A stretch of 64,000 nucleotides of DNA from Symploca sp. SIO1C2 (GCA_010672925.1 JAAHFP010000006.1:1-64000); one strand, 5' to 3'. Shown: positions 26,939 to 36,589, numbered from the stretch's first letter. Numbers and translations: made by a program. The notes: generated from the letters alone by a model not told the origin.

Positions 26939-27550
26939 ATGAATTCGGCAGATTACTATCGCCTGTTAGGTTTAAAATCGGGAGCTTCCCTAGCTGAGCT
27001 CAAAGCGTCTTATCGGCGTCTAGCACGTCAGTATCATCCAGATGTCTACTCTGGAGATAAGAAGCTTGCTCAAGAAAAATTTATTGAGTTGACCGAAGCT
27101 TACAAGTTTCTTCTTAGTGCGATCGCACCTTCTGATATTAACGAAACATCTAGCTCATCCACAACAGCAACTGCTGAGAGTAAGCCTTCATCCACAAAAG
27201 TCAAGGTAACTCGTAGCCAAACCCCTCCTCAGTGCGACCCACCACTCTCAGAACTTGAGCAGCAACTCAAACGCAAGGCTTATCAAGATTTACAGCATAT
27301 GCTAAGAGAACAGCGGTTTGCAAGAGCGATCGCTTTAGTTGAAGGTTTAGCCCAAAGAATTCCCCAAGACCCAGAAGTACGTCAGTGGAAAGCGATTGCT
27401 TATCAAAGTTGGGGAAGGCATTTAGTTAATCAAAGGCAGCTAGATAAGGCTAGAATTTATCTGAAGAAAGCACTGAAAACTGACCCTCACAATCGCTCTC
27501 TTTGGGCAGAAGTAGATAGAGATTTCCGTCGCCTTGAGCAGTTATTGTGA
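26939..27550 (+). CDS. J-domain protein with C-terminal helical region
   Basis: The protein has 203 residues. The J domain (~4-62) has the HPD motif at 33-35 (QYHPDVY), needed to stimulate DnaK. A Ser/Thr-rich linker (~70-105) is followed by a TPR-like helical segment (~110-200, LKKALKTDPHNRSLWAEVDR). It lacks the Gly/Phe and zinc regions of DnaJ, so it is a type III co-chaperone. Confidence 0.88.
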   Translation: MNSADYYRLLGLKSGASLAELKASYRRLARQYHPDVYSGDKKLAQEKFIELTEAYKFLLSAIAPSDINETSSSSTTATAESKPSSTKVKVTRSQTPPQCDPPLSELEQQLKRKAYQDLQHMLREQRFARAIALVEGLAQRIPQDPEVRQWKAIAYQSWGRHLVNQRQLDKARIYLKKALKTDPHNRSLWAEVDRDFRRLEQLL

Positions 27551-27601
27551 GAATAGGTAGAAACCACCCCTAGGACGTGTCTTCAAAGTCCAAAATTTAA
27601 T

Positions 27602-27677
27602 GTAGGGGCAAAGCATTTGGGCGATAATCTATCGGAGAAGCCCAAGTAATACAATCCAAATGCTTCGCCCTCCCCTA
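27602..27677. repeat. GTAGGGGCAAAGCATTTGG hairpin repeat
   Basis: The arms at 27602-27620 and 27656-27677 are near-perfect inverted copies (CCAAATGCTTCGCCC). This is a common type of intergenic REP-like hairpin in cyanobacteria. Confidence 0.7.
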
Positions 27678-27730
27678 GTGTAAAAATATGCACTAAGGGA
27701 GAGCAAAAAGATAAGGAGAATAAGTAAAAA

Positions 27731-28249
27731 GTGTCTCAATATTTTTTAACAAAAAACCAACAACCAATAACAAACAACAAAAAACAAATAACTTCCGCTT
27801 TGCTACTAGCAAGTGCAATAGCTTGGAGTCCTGCGGCACTGGCTCAAAATGTTGATGTTAAGTTTCATGGCAATGTGCCGATTCAGACGACTTTCAGCAA
27901 TGTTGTACCGGGCATAGCAGAGACAACAACAGCTAGCACTTCTGGGAAAAGTTCCCATATAATAGAGTCGGTTAGTTCCACTACTGTAAGTGTAGACTCT
28001 AATACCACTGGTACAATGACAATCTCGCCGCCTCGTTTACTATCTGGTCCAACACCTGATCCTGATGGAACAAGGCATGTTACTTTTTTAAGCTTTGGTA
28101 CACAAAATGTAATAGCTGACTCAGCGGAAGTAACAGTAAGTCTTCCCCCCGGAATTACTGATTTAGAAATTGATATGCGTGTAGAAAGACCGACTCCATT
28201 TATTGCTGGAACCTATAATTATGGAGTAACTATCACACTCACACCTTAG
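27731..28249 (+). CDS. Secreted protein, paralogue of the next gene
   Basis: The protein has 172 residues from a GTG start with AAGGAG upstream. A signal peptide probably ends at ALAQ-NVDV (~38). The mature part is beta-rich and ends AGTYNYGVTITLTP, resembling the downstream protein's end AGIYEYAVTLTIVP. The pattern recalls spore-coat-U/fimbrial-type beta-sandwich domains, but this is tentative. The N-terminal stretch KNQQPITNNKKQ is encoded by an AACAA-rich repeat, so the true start could differ. Confidence 0.6.
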   Translation: MSQYFLTKNQQPITNNKKQITSALLLASAIAWSPAALAQNVDVKFHGNVPIQTTFSNVVPGIAETTTASTSGKSSHIIESVSSTTVSVDSNTTGTMTISPPRLLSGPTPDPDGTRHVTFLSFGTQNVIADSAEVTVSLPPGITDLEIDMRVERPTPFIAGTYNYGVTITLTP

Positions 28250-28294
28250 CCATATTTTGTATGGCATTGCATATACCTGTAGGAGGGTTTTTTA

Positions 28295-28819
28295 ATGATT
28301 CGTCGTTTAATTTTTACCTCTGGATTAGTATTAGCTAGTGCAGTTGCTTTTAGTCCGAAAGCTTTTGCTCAAACAGTAGATGTTAATTTCACAGCAAATG
28401 TCGGCCCTGAGTGCAGTTTTGCTACTCCAATTCCTGGTACGTTAGTAATGAATTCACCTAGTAACGGACCAGTCCCAGGACCACCAATCCCTGGTAATTT
28501 GAGTTCTCTTGCTCCAGGGGGAGTATCAGGTCAAGTTGATGTTTCTTGCAATACCAATGCCGATCTTCAAATAACTGATGTACGCTTTGTCTCATTCACT
28601 CCTGTTAATCCACCAAATCCCTTTGATCCTCCCTTTCAGCCACCTCAGGGCTTTATGGATGCCAAAGCAGCAACTTCAATCGATCAGGCATTAGGTGTAG
28701 GTGATATGTTACCACTTGAGGTTGGTAACCAGACAGTGGAAGTGGATATGTGGACTGACGACCCAATTTTTGAAGCAGGAATTTACGAGTATGCTGTTAC
28801 TTTGACAATCGTACCGTAG
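28295..28819 (+). CDS. Secreted protein with SCPU/fimbrial-like pattern
   Basis: The protein has 174 residues, with TAGGAGGG about ten bases before ATG. The signal peptide ends at AFAQ-TVDV (~26). The mature domain begins VNFTANVGPECSF and contains a second cysteine in VDVSCNTN; the pair could form a disulfide, as in spore-coat-U or pilus subunits. It is the closer match to that family of the two tandem genes. No chaperone or usher gene is nearby. Confidence 0.65.
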   Translation: MIRRLIFTSGLVLASAVAFSPKAFAQTVDVNFTANVGPECSFATPIPGTLVMNSPSNGPVPGPPIPGNLSSLAPGGVSGQVDVSCNTNADLQITDVRFVSFTPVNPPNPFDPPFQPPQGFMDAKAATSIDQALGVGDMLPLEVGNQTVEVDMWTDDPIFEAGIYEYAVTLTIVP

Positions 28820-29214
28820 CAAATGTTTACTGGTTTGAAGTGAGGAAGGTTGCGATTTACTAACAAGCGCAACCTGACGTAATCTCCAATCTGGTAAAAA
28901 AGGGTGTTACTTAGCCCCCTAAATCCCCCAATTCTGGGGGAATTTGAATTATTTTTGAACCTACTGGCGTGGCACAAATAAAAAAATAAAAATGGTGGAA
29001 TAAACGTAGGTTGGGTCGAGGCAACGAGACCCAACAACGAAAGGAGCTGTTTTGGATCTCGCTATCGCTCTACCCAACCTACATGGAATACAGATTATTG
29101 ATTTGAGGTCAACTTTCTCAGGGTAATTAATTGGTAGATATTGGATACATTCCATACGCGATCACAATAAATCCCAGAAGTCCGACTTATTGAAGAAGTT
29201 CGACTTCTCACTCC
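28820..29214. repeat. Intergenic with a CGTAGGTTGGGT hairpin repeat
   Basis: CGTAGGTTGGGT at 29005-29016 is mirrored by ACCCAACCTACA at ~29072-29083, a widespread cyanobacterial intergenic repeat type. A short CCCCCTAAATCCCCC-type repeat lies near 28915. No gene is seen. Confidence 0.65.
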
Positions 29215-32200
29215 TCACCCCTCATCGAGAGCTCCTAAGGCTTTGAGTGAGGTTTTCTCGGCTTCTGTTAAACCCTTAACACCGGTAATCTTCATCCCTT
29301 CATAAGGTCTAGGACTTCTCAGAGTTTTGAGACACTCACCTGTCTGGATATCCCAAAATTTTATTGTCCCATCACGGCTACCACTGGCAAGCATTTTGCC
29401 ATCTGGACTAAAGGCAACTGTTCTTACCGCATTGGTATGTCCCTGAAGAATTTTGTAGCATTTACCATTACCAGTATTCCAGAGTCTGATAGTATGATCA
29501 TCACTGCCGCTGGCAAGAATTTGACCATTGGGACTGAAAGTAACTGAAAATATTGAATTGGTGTGTTCTCGCAAAGTTTGCAAGCATTTTCCTGTTTCAA
29601 TATTCCAGAGTTTTAGAGTTTGGTCTTCACTGCTACTAACGAGAGTTTTACCCTCAGGACTAAAGGCAACTGTTCGTATATGATAAGTGTGTTCCTGCAA
29701 TGTGTTGATACATTGACCTGTGCTAATATTCCAAAGCTTTACAGTATGGTCTCTACTGCCACTAGCCAGAGTTTGACCATCACAACTGAAGGCGATTGAA
29801 TATATTGGTTTAGTGTGACCCTGCAATGTGTTGATACATTGACCAGTGTTAATATCCCAAAGTTTCACAGTCTTGTCTTCACTACCACTAGCTAGAATTT
29901 GACTATCAGAACTGAAAGCGATTGTCGTTACCCAACTTGTGTGTTCCTGCAAAATCTTCTGACATTGACCATTGTAGGCATTCCATAGTCTAATAGTACT
30001 GTCAATACTGGCACTAGCTATAATTTGATCGTCAGGACTAAAGGTAACTGAACTCACCCAATTAGTGTGTCCTTGCAATGTTTTTAAGCATTTACCTGTG
30101 TGGATATCCCAAAGTTTCACAGTATAGTTTTCAGTACTAGCAAGAGTTTGACCATTGAAACTAAAAGCGATTGACTGTACCCAACTTGTGTATCCTTGCA
30201 AAGTATTCAAGCAGTTACCTGTGTGAATATCCCAAAGCTTTACAGTATGGTCTTCACTGCCACTAGCCAGAGTTTGATTATCACAACTGAAGGCAACTGA
30301 TCTTACCCAATTGGTGTGTCCTTGCAAAGTATTCAAGCATTCGCCGTGAATGTCCCAAAGCTTCACGGTCTTGTCTTCACTGCCACTAGCCAAAGTTTGA
30401 CCATTACAACTAAAACCTACCGCTCTTACCATATTGGTGTGTCCTTGCCAAGTATTTGGACATTGACTCGTATGAATATTCCAGAGCTTCAGAGTTCCAT
30501 TAGAACTACCGCTAGCTAGAGTTTGCCCATCACAACTGAGAGCAACTGACTTTACCGAATTGGTGTGTCCTTCCAAAGTATTCAAGCATTTACCTGTGTG
30601 AATATCCCAAAGCTTCATGGTCTTGTCTTCACTACCACTAAGCAAAGTTTGACTATCGGGACTAAAGGCAACTGACCTTACCGAATTGTTGTGTTCGTAT
30701 AAAGTACTTAAACATTCACCTGTGTGAATATCCCAAAGCTTCACGGTATGGTCTAAACTACCACTAGCTAGAGTTTGGCCATCGGGACTAAAAGTCACTG
30801 ACTGAACTGAACTAGTGTGTCCCTGCAAAGTATTTAAGCATTGACCAGTGTTAATATTCCAAAGCTTCACGGTACGGTCAGAACTCCCACTAGCCAGAGT
30901 TTGATCATCGGGACTAAAAGCAACTGACTGTATTGAATAGGTATGCCCCTTGCAGATTAAAATTTGCTTACTATAGGCAATAAGCCAAAGGCGAATCTCA
31001 CCAAGAGCATCGCCCGTAGCCAAAAATTTTCCATTTGGACTGAATGCTACGGAATAAATACTGCCAAAGGTTTGAGCAAAAACACAATCAGCCAGATTAG
31101 CCTCGGCAAAATTGACATTGTGCAGACTAGCATTAGCAAAATCAGCCCTTTTAATCAAAGCACGAGAGAGATCTTTACCTGCGATCGCATTTTGATCAAC
31201 TTTCACTAACAGCGTTGCCGCATTCCCTCCAACATAACCAACCTCATCCTCCGTTTTACCCCTTGTCGCCTCCAGAATTGCGAGGAGTGCTGATTTTGAC
31301 CTCTCCCCCTGCCCCTCTCCTGCAAGGAGAGGGAAGTAAGATTCTCCCGTTTCCTTATCTAGCTCCCCTTTTCTATTATCTAGCTCTCCTTTTCCATTAT
31401 CTAGCTCCCCCCTTCCCTCGTAGGGAAGGGGGGTTGGGGGGGTTAGGTTCATCGGTACAATCAAATCCAGCACCGCCTTCGTCAATACCCCTTTTCCCAC
31501 AGTCTGCCGAAGCTGCACCAACGACTCACTGACAAATCCTTGCAAAGGCGCAATCGCAACAACCTCTCCATTATCATCTACTTGACGCTGAAAATAGTCA
31601 GACCAAGTATAATCCTGAGGTGCGGTATCCCCAGCTAAACTCGACTGTGCTTGTGCCAACTCGGTAAAATCAGCTGCTAGTACTCCTAATTCCGCTGCTA
31701 ACTTATAAGCAACAAAAAATTCCAATAGCGATCGATGGGCTGGAGTATAATCTCCTTCAGCATTACGCACCAGCATCGATTGCCCCATCATGTCATAATG
31801 CCAGTGGTCTAAGTCCTTCTCCTGTTGCACCACTGAACCAAATAACCTACGGATGCGATCAGGAAATAGGCGATAATTGAGACTCATCTCATCGGTAGAG
31901 AGCATTTCCCAGGATAACTCACACAAGAAATAGAGCTTATCGGCTAATGAGGTAAAGGTTCTTTCCGCAGTAATATCCCGTTCCATCTTACGCCGCACTG
32001 CATAAAGATAAACCCTAGATAAATCCACCGGCTTACCTTGCTCAATCTCCGGCAGTGCCTCTAGAATTAACTCTGTCATCACCGGACGACGAGCTAAATC
32101 CAACAGTTGGGCATTATCCATCACCTTCTCAACTGTTACCTTATCTGCTCGGAAGGACAACACTTGACGGATTTGCTCATCATTAAACTTCTCCAACTCC

Positions 32201-33804
32201 AACACCTCAAACTGAGGTGCTTCCCCTGTCAAGGCAACTGTAGACGCTTGCAATTCCGCATTCAACAAGGCTCTTCCTTCCTTCGCTTCCGGAAAATGTT
32301 CCGTGCGACAGGTAAGAATTACCTTGCTTCCCGGCACTACCACCTTCGCCAACTCCCAAAAGTTGTTAATCATCTGCTGGCGATTCACCTTTGCCGCCAT
32401 CTCATCAAACCCGTCAAAAATAAGCAATAGTTTGCCCATACGATTGAGTTGGTCAAAGACTTCGCTATTAATGCGGATATTATGATTACTGAAGAAAAAG
32501 CCTGCTAAAACATTCTCCACATTGAGGGCTTTGCTGTAATCCCGCAGGGTGATAACTAGAGGTAAACGGGGACGCTGCACACCCCGCTGCTTGGCTTGAA
32601 GATACCGTTGAAGAGCAGTCCAAGCATAGTGAAAAGCAAACCAAGTCTTACCTGTACCAAATTCTCCCAAAACCGAGAGATGCTCCTTAGCTGGATCATC
32701 TAACCACAAGTCAACATAGCCATCAATCCAGCCATCCCGCTGATCATAACGACTAACTGCCAGCCGCTGCTTGCTCACTGGGTCAAATTCTTCTTTGGTG
32801 CAGGCAAGGGGGACATACATCTGCTCAATACCCTTACCCTTTACCTCTGCTTCTAACCAAGTGATATAGTTAGTAAAGTCTGCGGTTTCATCTAACAGTT
32901 CATCAAAGGTATAGCAAAACAAGTGACGATTTTCCCGCTTTTCCACCTCATCCCTAGCTGAGGGACTCAGGCGACGAGCAGTAACTAGCCAACCTTCATC
33001 AGTATTCTGTTGCTCCACTGATTGCCCTAGTGCCACTACATCCGCTAGCTGTACTTCTCCCGCAATACCTCGGACTAAAATACGGTCAAATCCCCGCCTT
33101 GCTGGAATATTGATAATCTGCTCAAAATAATCTTCTTCCCAAACTTGATAAGGCTCAAAGCGATAATCTAAGGTTTCAAACCAGCCTTGCAACTGTTGAG
33201 CTAATAGTAAAGCACGACAAGATTCTTCTGTGGCTGACTCAGTTGCCTGGAGTAGCGGATAATTCTGTTGCAGCAACTGAGCAATTTCAGTACGAATCCC
33301 TTCTGCCGTGGGTAGTCTATCAAAATGCTGCTGCAATTGATTCAAACTGTTTTGAAGAGAACCAAGTCGCTGATTAGTCAGCACTTCTGCCGGAGTGCGG
33401 GTGCGCTTAGCTACTTGCACAAATACCGCCGCAAACTCGTAAAACTCCCGACGCGGATCAATCTCCAACTCCCGAATTTGATCTCCCAAGCAGTGCCAAT
33501 CGAGAAATGTGTCCGCTTCTTGGAGAAGCAAGGGAAACTTATTTTCCTCAAAAGCTTGGCGCAAAGCCTGTTGAATCTCCTTTTGCCGAAACAATTCCAA
33601 GATAGGCTCCGGTTTACCAACGCCGTATTCCACCAAAGAATATTGATAAACTCCAGTAAAATCAGCAGGAGGATGTTCAGGATTAAGGTGAAGCTTACGG
33701 AGAATTTTAATTACCAGTTCGTGACGCTCCAGCTTATTTTTAACTAAAGGAGTAGCCGAACCTGCAATTGTGGTTATTGCCTTGATAATGGGGTCGAAGG
33801 CCAT
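29215..33804 (-). CDS. NACHT-type STAND NTPase with pentapeptide segment and 14 WD40 repeats
   Basis: The protein has 1529 residues. The N-terminal region is helical (~1-200), followed by a segment (~230-330) resembling restriction-endonuclease-like folds without a clear catalytic triad. The NACHT ATPase has Walker A GEFGTGKTW (~380) and Walker B LLLIFDGFDEM (~460). Pentapeptide-like repeats (RADFANASLHNVNFAEANL) precede fourteen WD40 repeats (~915-1505), enough for two propellers. Such proteins act as regulated, ligand-induced oligomerising switches in signalling or conflict. A repeat-derived linker is inserted at ~785-835. Blade 6 lacks one residue and blade 8 is shortened. Confidence 0.92.
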   Translation of the reverse strand: MAFDPIIKAITTIAGSATPLVKNKLERHELVIKILRKLHLNPEHPPADFTGVYQYSLVEYGVGKPEPILELFRQKEIQQALRQAFEENKFPLLLQEADTFLDWHCLGDQIRELEIDPRREFYEFAAVFVQVAKRTRTPAEVLTNQRLGSLQNSLNQLQQHFDRLPTAEGIRTEIAQLLQQNYPLLQATESATEESCRALLLAQQLQGWFETLDYRFEPYQVWEEDYFEQIINIPARRGFDRILVRGIAGEVQLADVVALGQSVEQQNTDEGWLVTARRLSPSARDEVEKRENRHLFCYTFDELLDETADFTNYITWLEAEVKGKGIEQMYVPLACTKEEFDPVSKQRLAVSRYDQRDGWIDGYVDLWLDDPAKEHLSVLGEFGTGKTWFAFHYAWTALQRYLQAKQRGVQRPRLPLVITLRDYSKALNVENVLAGFFFSNHNIRINSEVFDQLNRMGKLLLIFDGFDEMAAKVNRQQMINNFWELAKVVVPGSKVILTCRTEHFPEAKEGRALLNAELQASTVALTGEAPQFEVLELEKFNDEQIRQVLSFRADKVTVEKVMDNAQLLDLARRPVMTELILEALPEIEQGKPVDLSRVYLYAVRRKMERDITAERTFTSLADKLYFLCELSWEMLSTDEMSLNYRLFPDRIRRLFGSVVQQEKDLDHWHYDMMGQSMLVRNAEGDYTPAHRSLLEFFVAYKLAAELGVLAADFTELAQAQSSLAGDTAPQDYTWSDYFQRQVDDNGEVVAIAPLQGFVSESLVQLRQTVGKGVLTKAVLDLIVPMNLTPPTPLPYEGRGELDNGKGELDNRKGELDKETGESYFPLLAGEGQGERSKSALLAILEATRGKTEDEVGYVGGNAATLLVKVDQNAIAGKDLSRALIKRADFANASLHNVNFAEANLADCVFAQTFGSIYSVAFSPNGKFLATGDALGEIRLWLIAYSKQILICKGHTYSIQSVAFSPDDQTLASGSSDRTVKLWNINTGQCLNTLQGHTSSVQSVTFSPDGQTLASGSLDHTVKLWDIHTGECLSTLYEHNNSVRSVAFSPDSQTLLSGSEDKTMKLWDIHTGKCLNTLEGHTNSVKSVALSCDGQTLASGSSNGTLKLWNIHTSQCPNTWQGHTNMVRAVGFSCNGQTLASGSEDKTVKLWDIHGECLNTLQGHTNWVRSVAFSCDNQTLASGSEDHTVKLWDIHTGNCLNTLQGYTSWVQSIAFSFNGQTLASTENYTVKLWDIHTGKCLKTLQGHTNWVSSVTFSPDDQIIASASIDSTIRLWNAYNGQCQKILQEHTSWVTTIAFSSDSQILASGSEDKTVKLWDINTGQCINTLQGHTKPIYSIAFSCDGQTLASGSRDHTVKLWNISTGQCINTLQEHTYHIRTVAFSPEGKTLVSSSEDQTLKLWNIETGKCLQTLREHTNSIFSVTFSPNGQILASGSDDHTIRLWNTGNGKCYKILQGHTNAVRTVAFSPDGKMLASGSRDGTIKFWDIQTGECLKTLRSPRPYEGMKITGVKGLTEAEKTSLKALGALDEG
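31298..31448 (-). repeat. Intergenic-type repeats carried inside the NACHT reading frame
   Basis: Two GC-rich hairpin repeats (reading PPTPLPYEGRGE and PLLAGEGQGER on the coding strand) flank three 21-bp units reading GELDNxK. All stay in frame between the ATPase part and the WD40 part. Confidence 0.8.
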
Positions 33805-33805
33805 T

Positions 33806-34384
33806 GGAATTTAGAATTTAGAATTTAGAATTTAGAATTTAATTTCGTACATTTGTAGGGGCGGTTTTAGGGACAATTTAGGCTATTTTACCTGAATATT
33901 TCAATCAAAACCCGCCCAACACCATCCCCAGGTTAACGCAACCCATCCCCAGATTTGGTCTATTTTCCTGGGTTTATGGGAGCTGTTCTAGGCTGACTGC
34001 GGGTGAGGTGAAATTTTTGGTGGGATTTCTTGAGCTTTGTATCCAAACATTATCAGTTCTCTCTTCTTCCTCAGCTCCTCAGCTCCTCAGCTCCTCAGCT
34101 CCCCACTCTTTTCATGCATGGTGGTAAATTTTTTTCATTGGGACTGCCTCCTGCTTCGGATCCTGGGAGCCTCGGAGCCTTTTTTCTTAAAAGCAACTGT
34201 CCTATCTCCGACTAAGTAAGCCAAGTGAAGTAGCTCATCCGGATGAAGTCCTCAAAGCTCTGTATCAAGTAAGTGGTAAAGGAAGACCATGTTGGATCCA
34301 GTTATAGTGGCAGCAACTTTCATCCTTTACAGGATATCTCAAGCAGTTAGCTTCCAAGTTTAATAAAAGTTGAATACCATTTCT
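33806..34384. repeat. Intergenic with GAATTTA heptamers, a GGGGCGG hairpin and CAGCTCCT octamers
   Basis: GAATTTA units lie at 33808-33840 just upstream of the NACHT gene start. A GTAGGGGCGGTTTT...AAAACCCGCCC hairpin (33855-33917) has a sister at 43856-43917. Four CAGCTCCT octamers lie at ~34072-34104. No credible gene is seen. Confidence 0.7.
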
Positions 34385-35449
34385 ATGACTAGCTACCGAT
34401 CTTCGCAAAGGTTAAACCCTCTCTCGTTATTAGCACAATTATCTAGTCGTCAGGCTAATGGTTGTTTACGAGTATCCAGTGGCTCTGTTATGTGGTCAAT
34501 CTACTTAGAACAGGGAAAATTGCTCTACGCCTCCGATTCCGTTGACCCCTTTGAGCGACTTGATCGTCAATTACATCGCCTCAGTCGTCAAATTCCTACT
34601 CTGGTTAGTGCTGTCAGAATTCAAGTTCGCCAGATATTTGGCTCAGACTTAGAGAGTAACTCCAGTGAAAATCCTGATTACCAAGCAATTTGTTGGTTGG
34701 TCAATCAAGGATATCTCAACTCATCTCAAGCAGCAAGTCTCGTCGAAGCAATAGCAGAAGAGGTGATTGAAGCATTTCTGGGAGTCAGAGAAGGAACTTA
34801 CCAATTAATTGAGCAACAGCAAGTTGAAGAACTTCCTAAGTTTTGTAGACTAGAACTGCGAACACTTGTGGAGCGTTGTTACGAACAGTTGCGCCGTAAA
34901 CAGTCTTCAGAAGTAACTGGTGTGACTGCCAAAGCTTCAGAAAAAAATGGTGCATCGCCAAAACAACAGATTAATTCTAACCAATTAACCACAACTCGTC
35001 CAAGCTCAACAGCAAATAACCTGAAGAGTAACGGCACTAAAGGGAAAGAAAAAACAGAGAAAAATATCTATAGCATTGCTTGCATTGATGATAGTCCAAC
35101 AGTTTTAAATGCTATCAATTCATTTTTGGATGATCAAAGCTTTTCTGTGGTAATGATTAATGATCCAGTGAAGGCATTAATGCAAGTAGTTAGGATGAAG
35201 CCAGATTTGATATTATTGGATGTAGAGATGCCCAACTTAGATGGTTATGAGTTATGCTCTTTGTTGCGTAAGCATCCACTTTTCAAGAATACCCCCATTG
35301 TTATGGTGACGGGAAATACAGGGTTTATCGACAGAGCCAAAGCGAAATTGGTGAAGGCATCGGGTTATTTGACAAAACCGTTTAACAAATCAGAGTTACT
35401 CAAAATGGTGTTTAAACACTTATCCTTAGATTCGTTACCTAAAAATTAG
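34385..35449 (+). CDS. PatA-type response regulator (DUF4388-like N-terminus plus receiver)
   Basis: ATG 34385 gives 354 residues; a TTG at 34370 is also possible. The N-terminal PatA-like domain (~10-170, ANGCLRVSSGSVMWSIYLEQ) is followed by a Ser/Lys-rich linker and a CheY-like receiver (~230-350). The phospho-acceptor is Asp279 in LILLDVEMPNLDGYE, with the conserved Thr in VMVTGNTG and Lys in YLTKPF. In cyanobacteria this architecture regulates phototaxis, pilus motility or heterocyst pattern. No chemotaxis operon follows, so it is an orphan here. Confidence 0.9.
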   Translation: MTSYRSSQRLNPLSLLAQLSSRQANGCLRVSSGSVMWSIYLEQGKLLYASDSVDPFERLDRQLHRLSRQIPTLVSAVRIQVRQIFGSDLESNSSENPDYQAICWLVNQGYLNSSQAASLVEAIAEEVIEAFLGVREGTYQLIEQQQVEELPKFCRLELRTLVERCYEQLRRKQSSEVTGVTAKASEKNGASPKQQINSNQLTTTRPSSTANNLKSNGTKGKEKTEKNIYSIACIDDSPTVLNAINSFLDDQSFSVVMINDPVKALMQVVRMKPDLILLDVEMPNLDGYELCSLLRKHPLFKNTPIVMVTGNTGFIDRAKAKLVKASGYLTKPFNKSELLKMVFKHLSLDSLPKN

Positions 35450-36050
35450 ATCAATTAGGGTTTGCTTAATAAAAATATAACCGAAACCAAGTTGGAGAAA
35501 CAAACATATTTTTCTCTTCAGCAGTTTCGGCCTTATCCACTTGCTCTCACGATAGATGGCAGTAAGCCCTATTGTGCTGCTTGCTCAGTTGCTGGCAGTG
35601 ACAAATGCTATCACATAAAATTTTTTATTATCACATTGTAGAGACGCGCCCGACGAAGGATGTCCGAAAGACTGTTGGCGCGTCTCTACAGGGTTTTCAC
35701 AGTTACCTGATTTGTGGTCTAGCTCTCATCGGATGTGGTATGAGAAAGCATTTCAGATACTCTCATCATATTTCAATAGGATTTATTTCATTTTGGGTGG
35801 ACTAATAACTGAATATCACAAAAATTATCACTTCTCCTTTGCCTCCCCATCTCCCCACACACTCTACACTCCTCACACCCTAAACCCTGCCTACTTCTCA
35901 AGTAGCTTACCTCATCTCCTGAGGCTCTTAAGGTTAACCCCTAACCCCAACCAAACTAGAGCTGAAGCTGATTATGGCTCAAATGTAAATATCATTTTGA
36001 GCTTTTTTTCCTACCAATCCTCCTTGTATGGTGGCTTTAGTTTTTGAGAG
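35450..36050. repeat. Intergenic with a GTAGAGACGCGCC inverted repeat
   Basis: The arms GTAGAGACGCGCC (from 35638) and GGCGCGTCTCTAC (to 35689) enclose a short loop. The rest is AT-rich or CCCTAC-type low complexity. No gene is supported. Confidence 0.65.
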
Positions 36051-36350
36051 TTGCCAGCAACCTTGAATAAATTCCAAGCAACCGAAGGAAGGCGTGTGGC
36101 ACAAGAAATTGTTGCTATTCGAGAAGCACTCAAAAAAAGCGGCTATCGTATCCGCAAACAACCCAAACAGCCTAGTTGGACTGTTTATGTCACCGATGAC
36201 AAATTCTACCTACTCACCTATAAGCCTTATCCCATAAGTGATTGGGTGCTTCAACCACAAGATAACGATGCTTGCTGCCACACCCTCTTGAACTTAATTC
36301 AACGCGCATTAAGCAACCAACCTGAAACATTTACTAGGGAGATTTCATGA
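36051..36350 (+). CDS. Small hypothetical protein, first of an overlapping pair
   Basis: The protein has 99 residues from a TTG start. It contains GYRIRKQPKQPSWTVYVTDD and a C-terminal helical part. The ATGA overlap with the next gene supports a real two-gene operon. No function is recognised. Confidence 0.55.
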   Translation: MPATLNKFQATEGRRVAQEIVAIREALKKSGYRIRKQPKQPSWTVYVTDDKFYLLTYKPYPISDWVLQPQDNDACCHTLLNLIQRALSNQPETFTREIS

Positions 36351-36589
36351 CTTATCTTGAAAAGCTTAGTCCATGGTGCATTATCAAATTGCTTCCCAGT
36401 ATGCAGCGGCTTACCGTTGCTCGTTTTCGTCGTCGGGGTGATGCTGAAGCTCATTTGCGTATTCTCCACCGACTAATTCCCCATGCCAACTTCACAATTA
36501 TTTATGACCCAGTGCTTAGCTCACAAACCCTGCCTGCGGATAATGTAACGAATGAAATCGATAAATATAGCAACCGCCAAGGCGATTAG
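36347..36589 (+). CDS. Small hypothetical protein whose end is encoded by a MITE
   Basis: The protein has 80 residues and overlaps the previous gene by four bases. The centre reads RFRRRGDAEAHLRILHRLIP. From 36566 the frame runs into MITE copy 2, which encodes the last residues (YSNRQGD) and the stop codon. The original C-terminus is therefore probably lost or altered. Confidence 0.55.
   Translation: MTYLEKLSPWCIIKLLPSMQRLTVARFRRRGDAEAHLRILHRLIPHANFTIIYDPVLSSQTLPADNVTNEIDKYSNRQGD

Noticed and set aside
33041-33140. Active restriction-endonuclease domain in the NACHT protein
   Set aside because: The fold-like pattern (GFDRILVRG, then WLVTARRLS) is visible, but I could not find a complete D-(D/E)xK catalytic set, so nuclease activity is not claimed.
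34030-34219. Two overlapping ~60-residue frames upstream of the PatA-type regulator
   Set aside because: Both translate CAGCTCCT repeats followed by intergenic sequence.
35868-35878. ACTCCTCACAC, identical to the core motif of the small RNA Yfr1
   Set aside because: It lies in a low-complexity CCCTAC/CTCCTC tract and lacks the flanking stem-loops and terminator expected for Yfr1.
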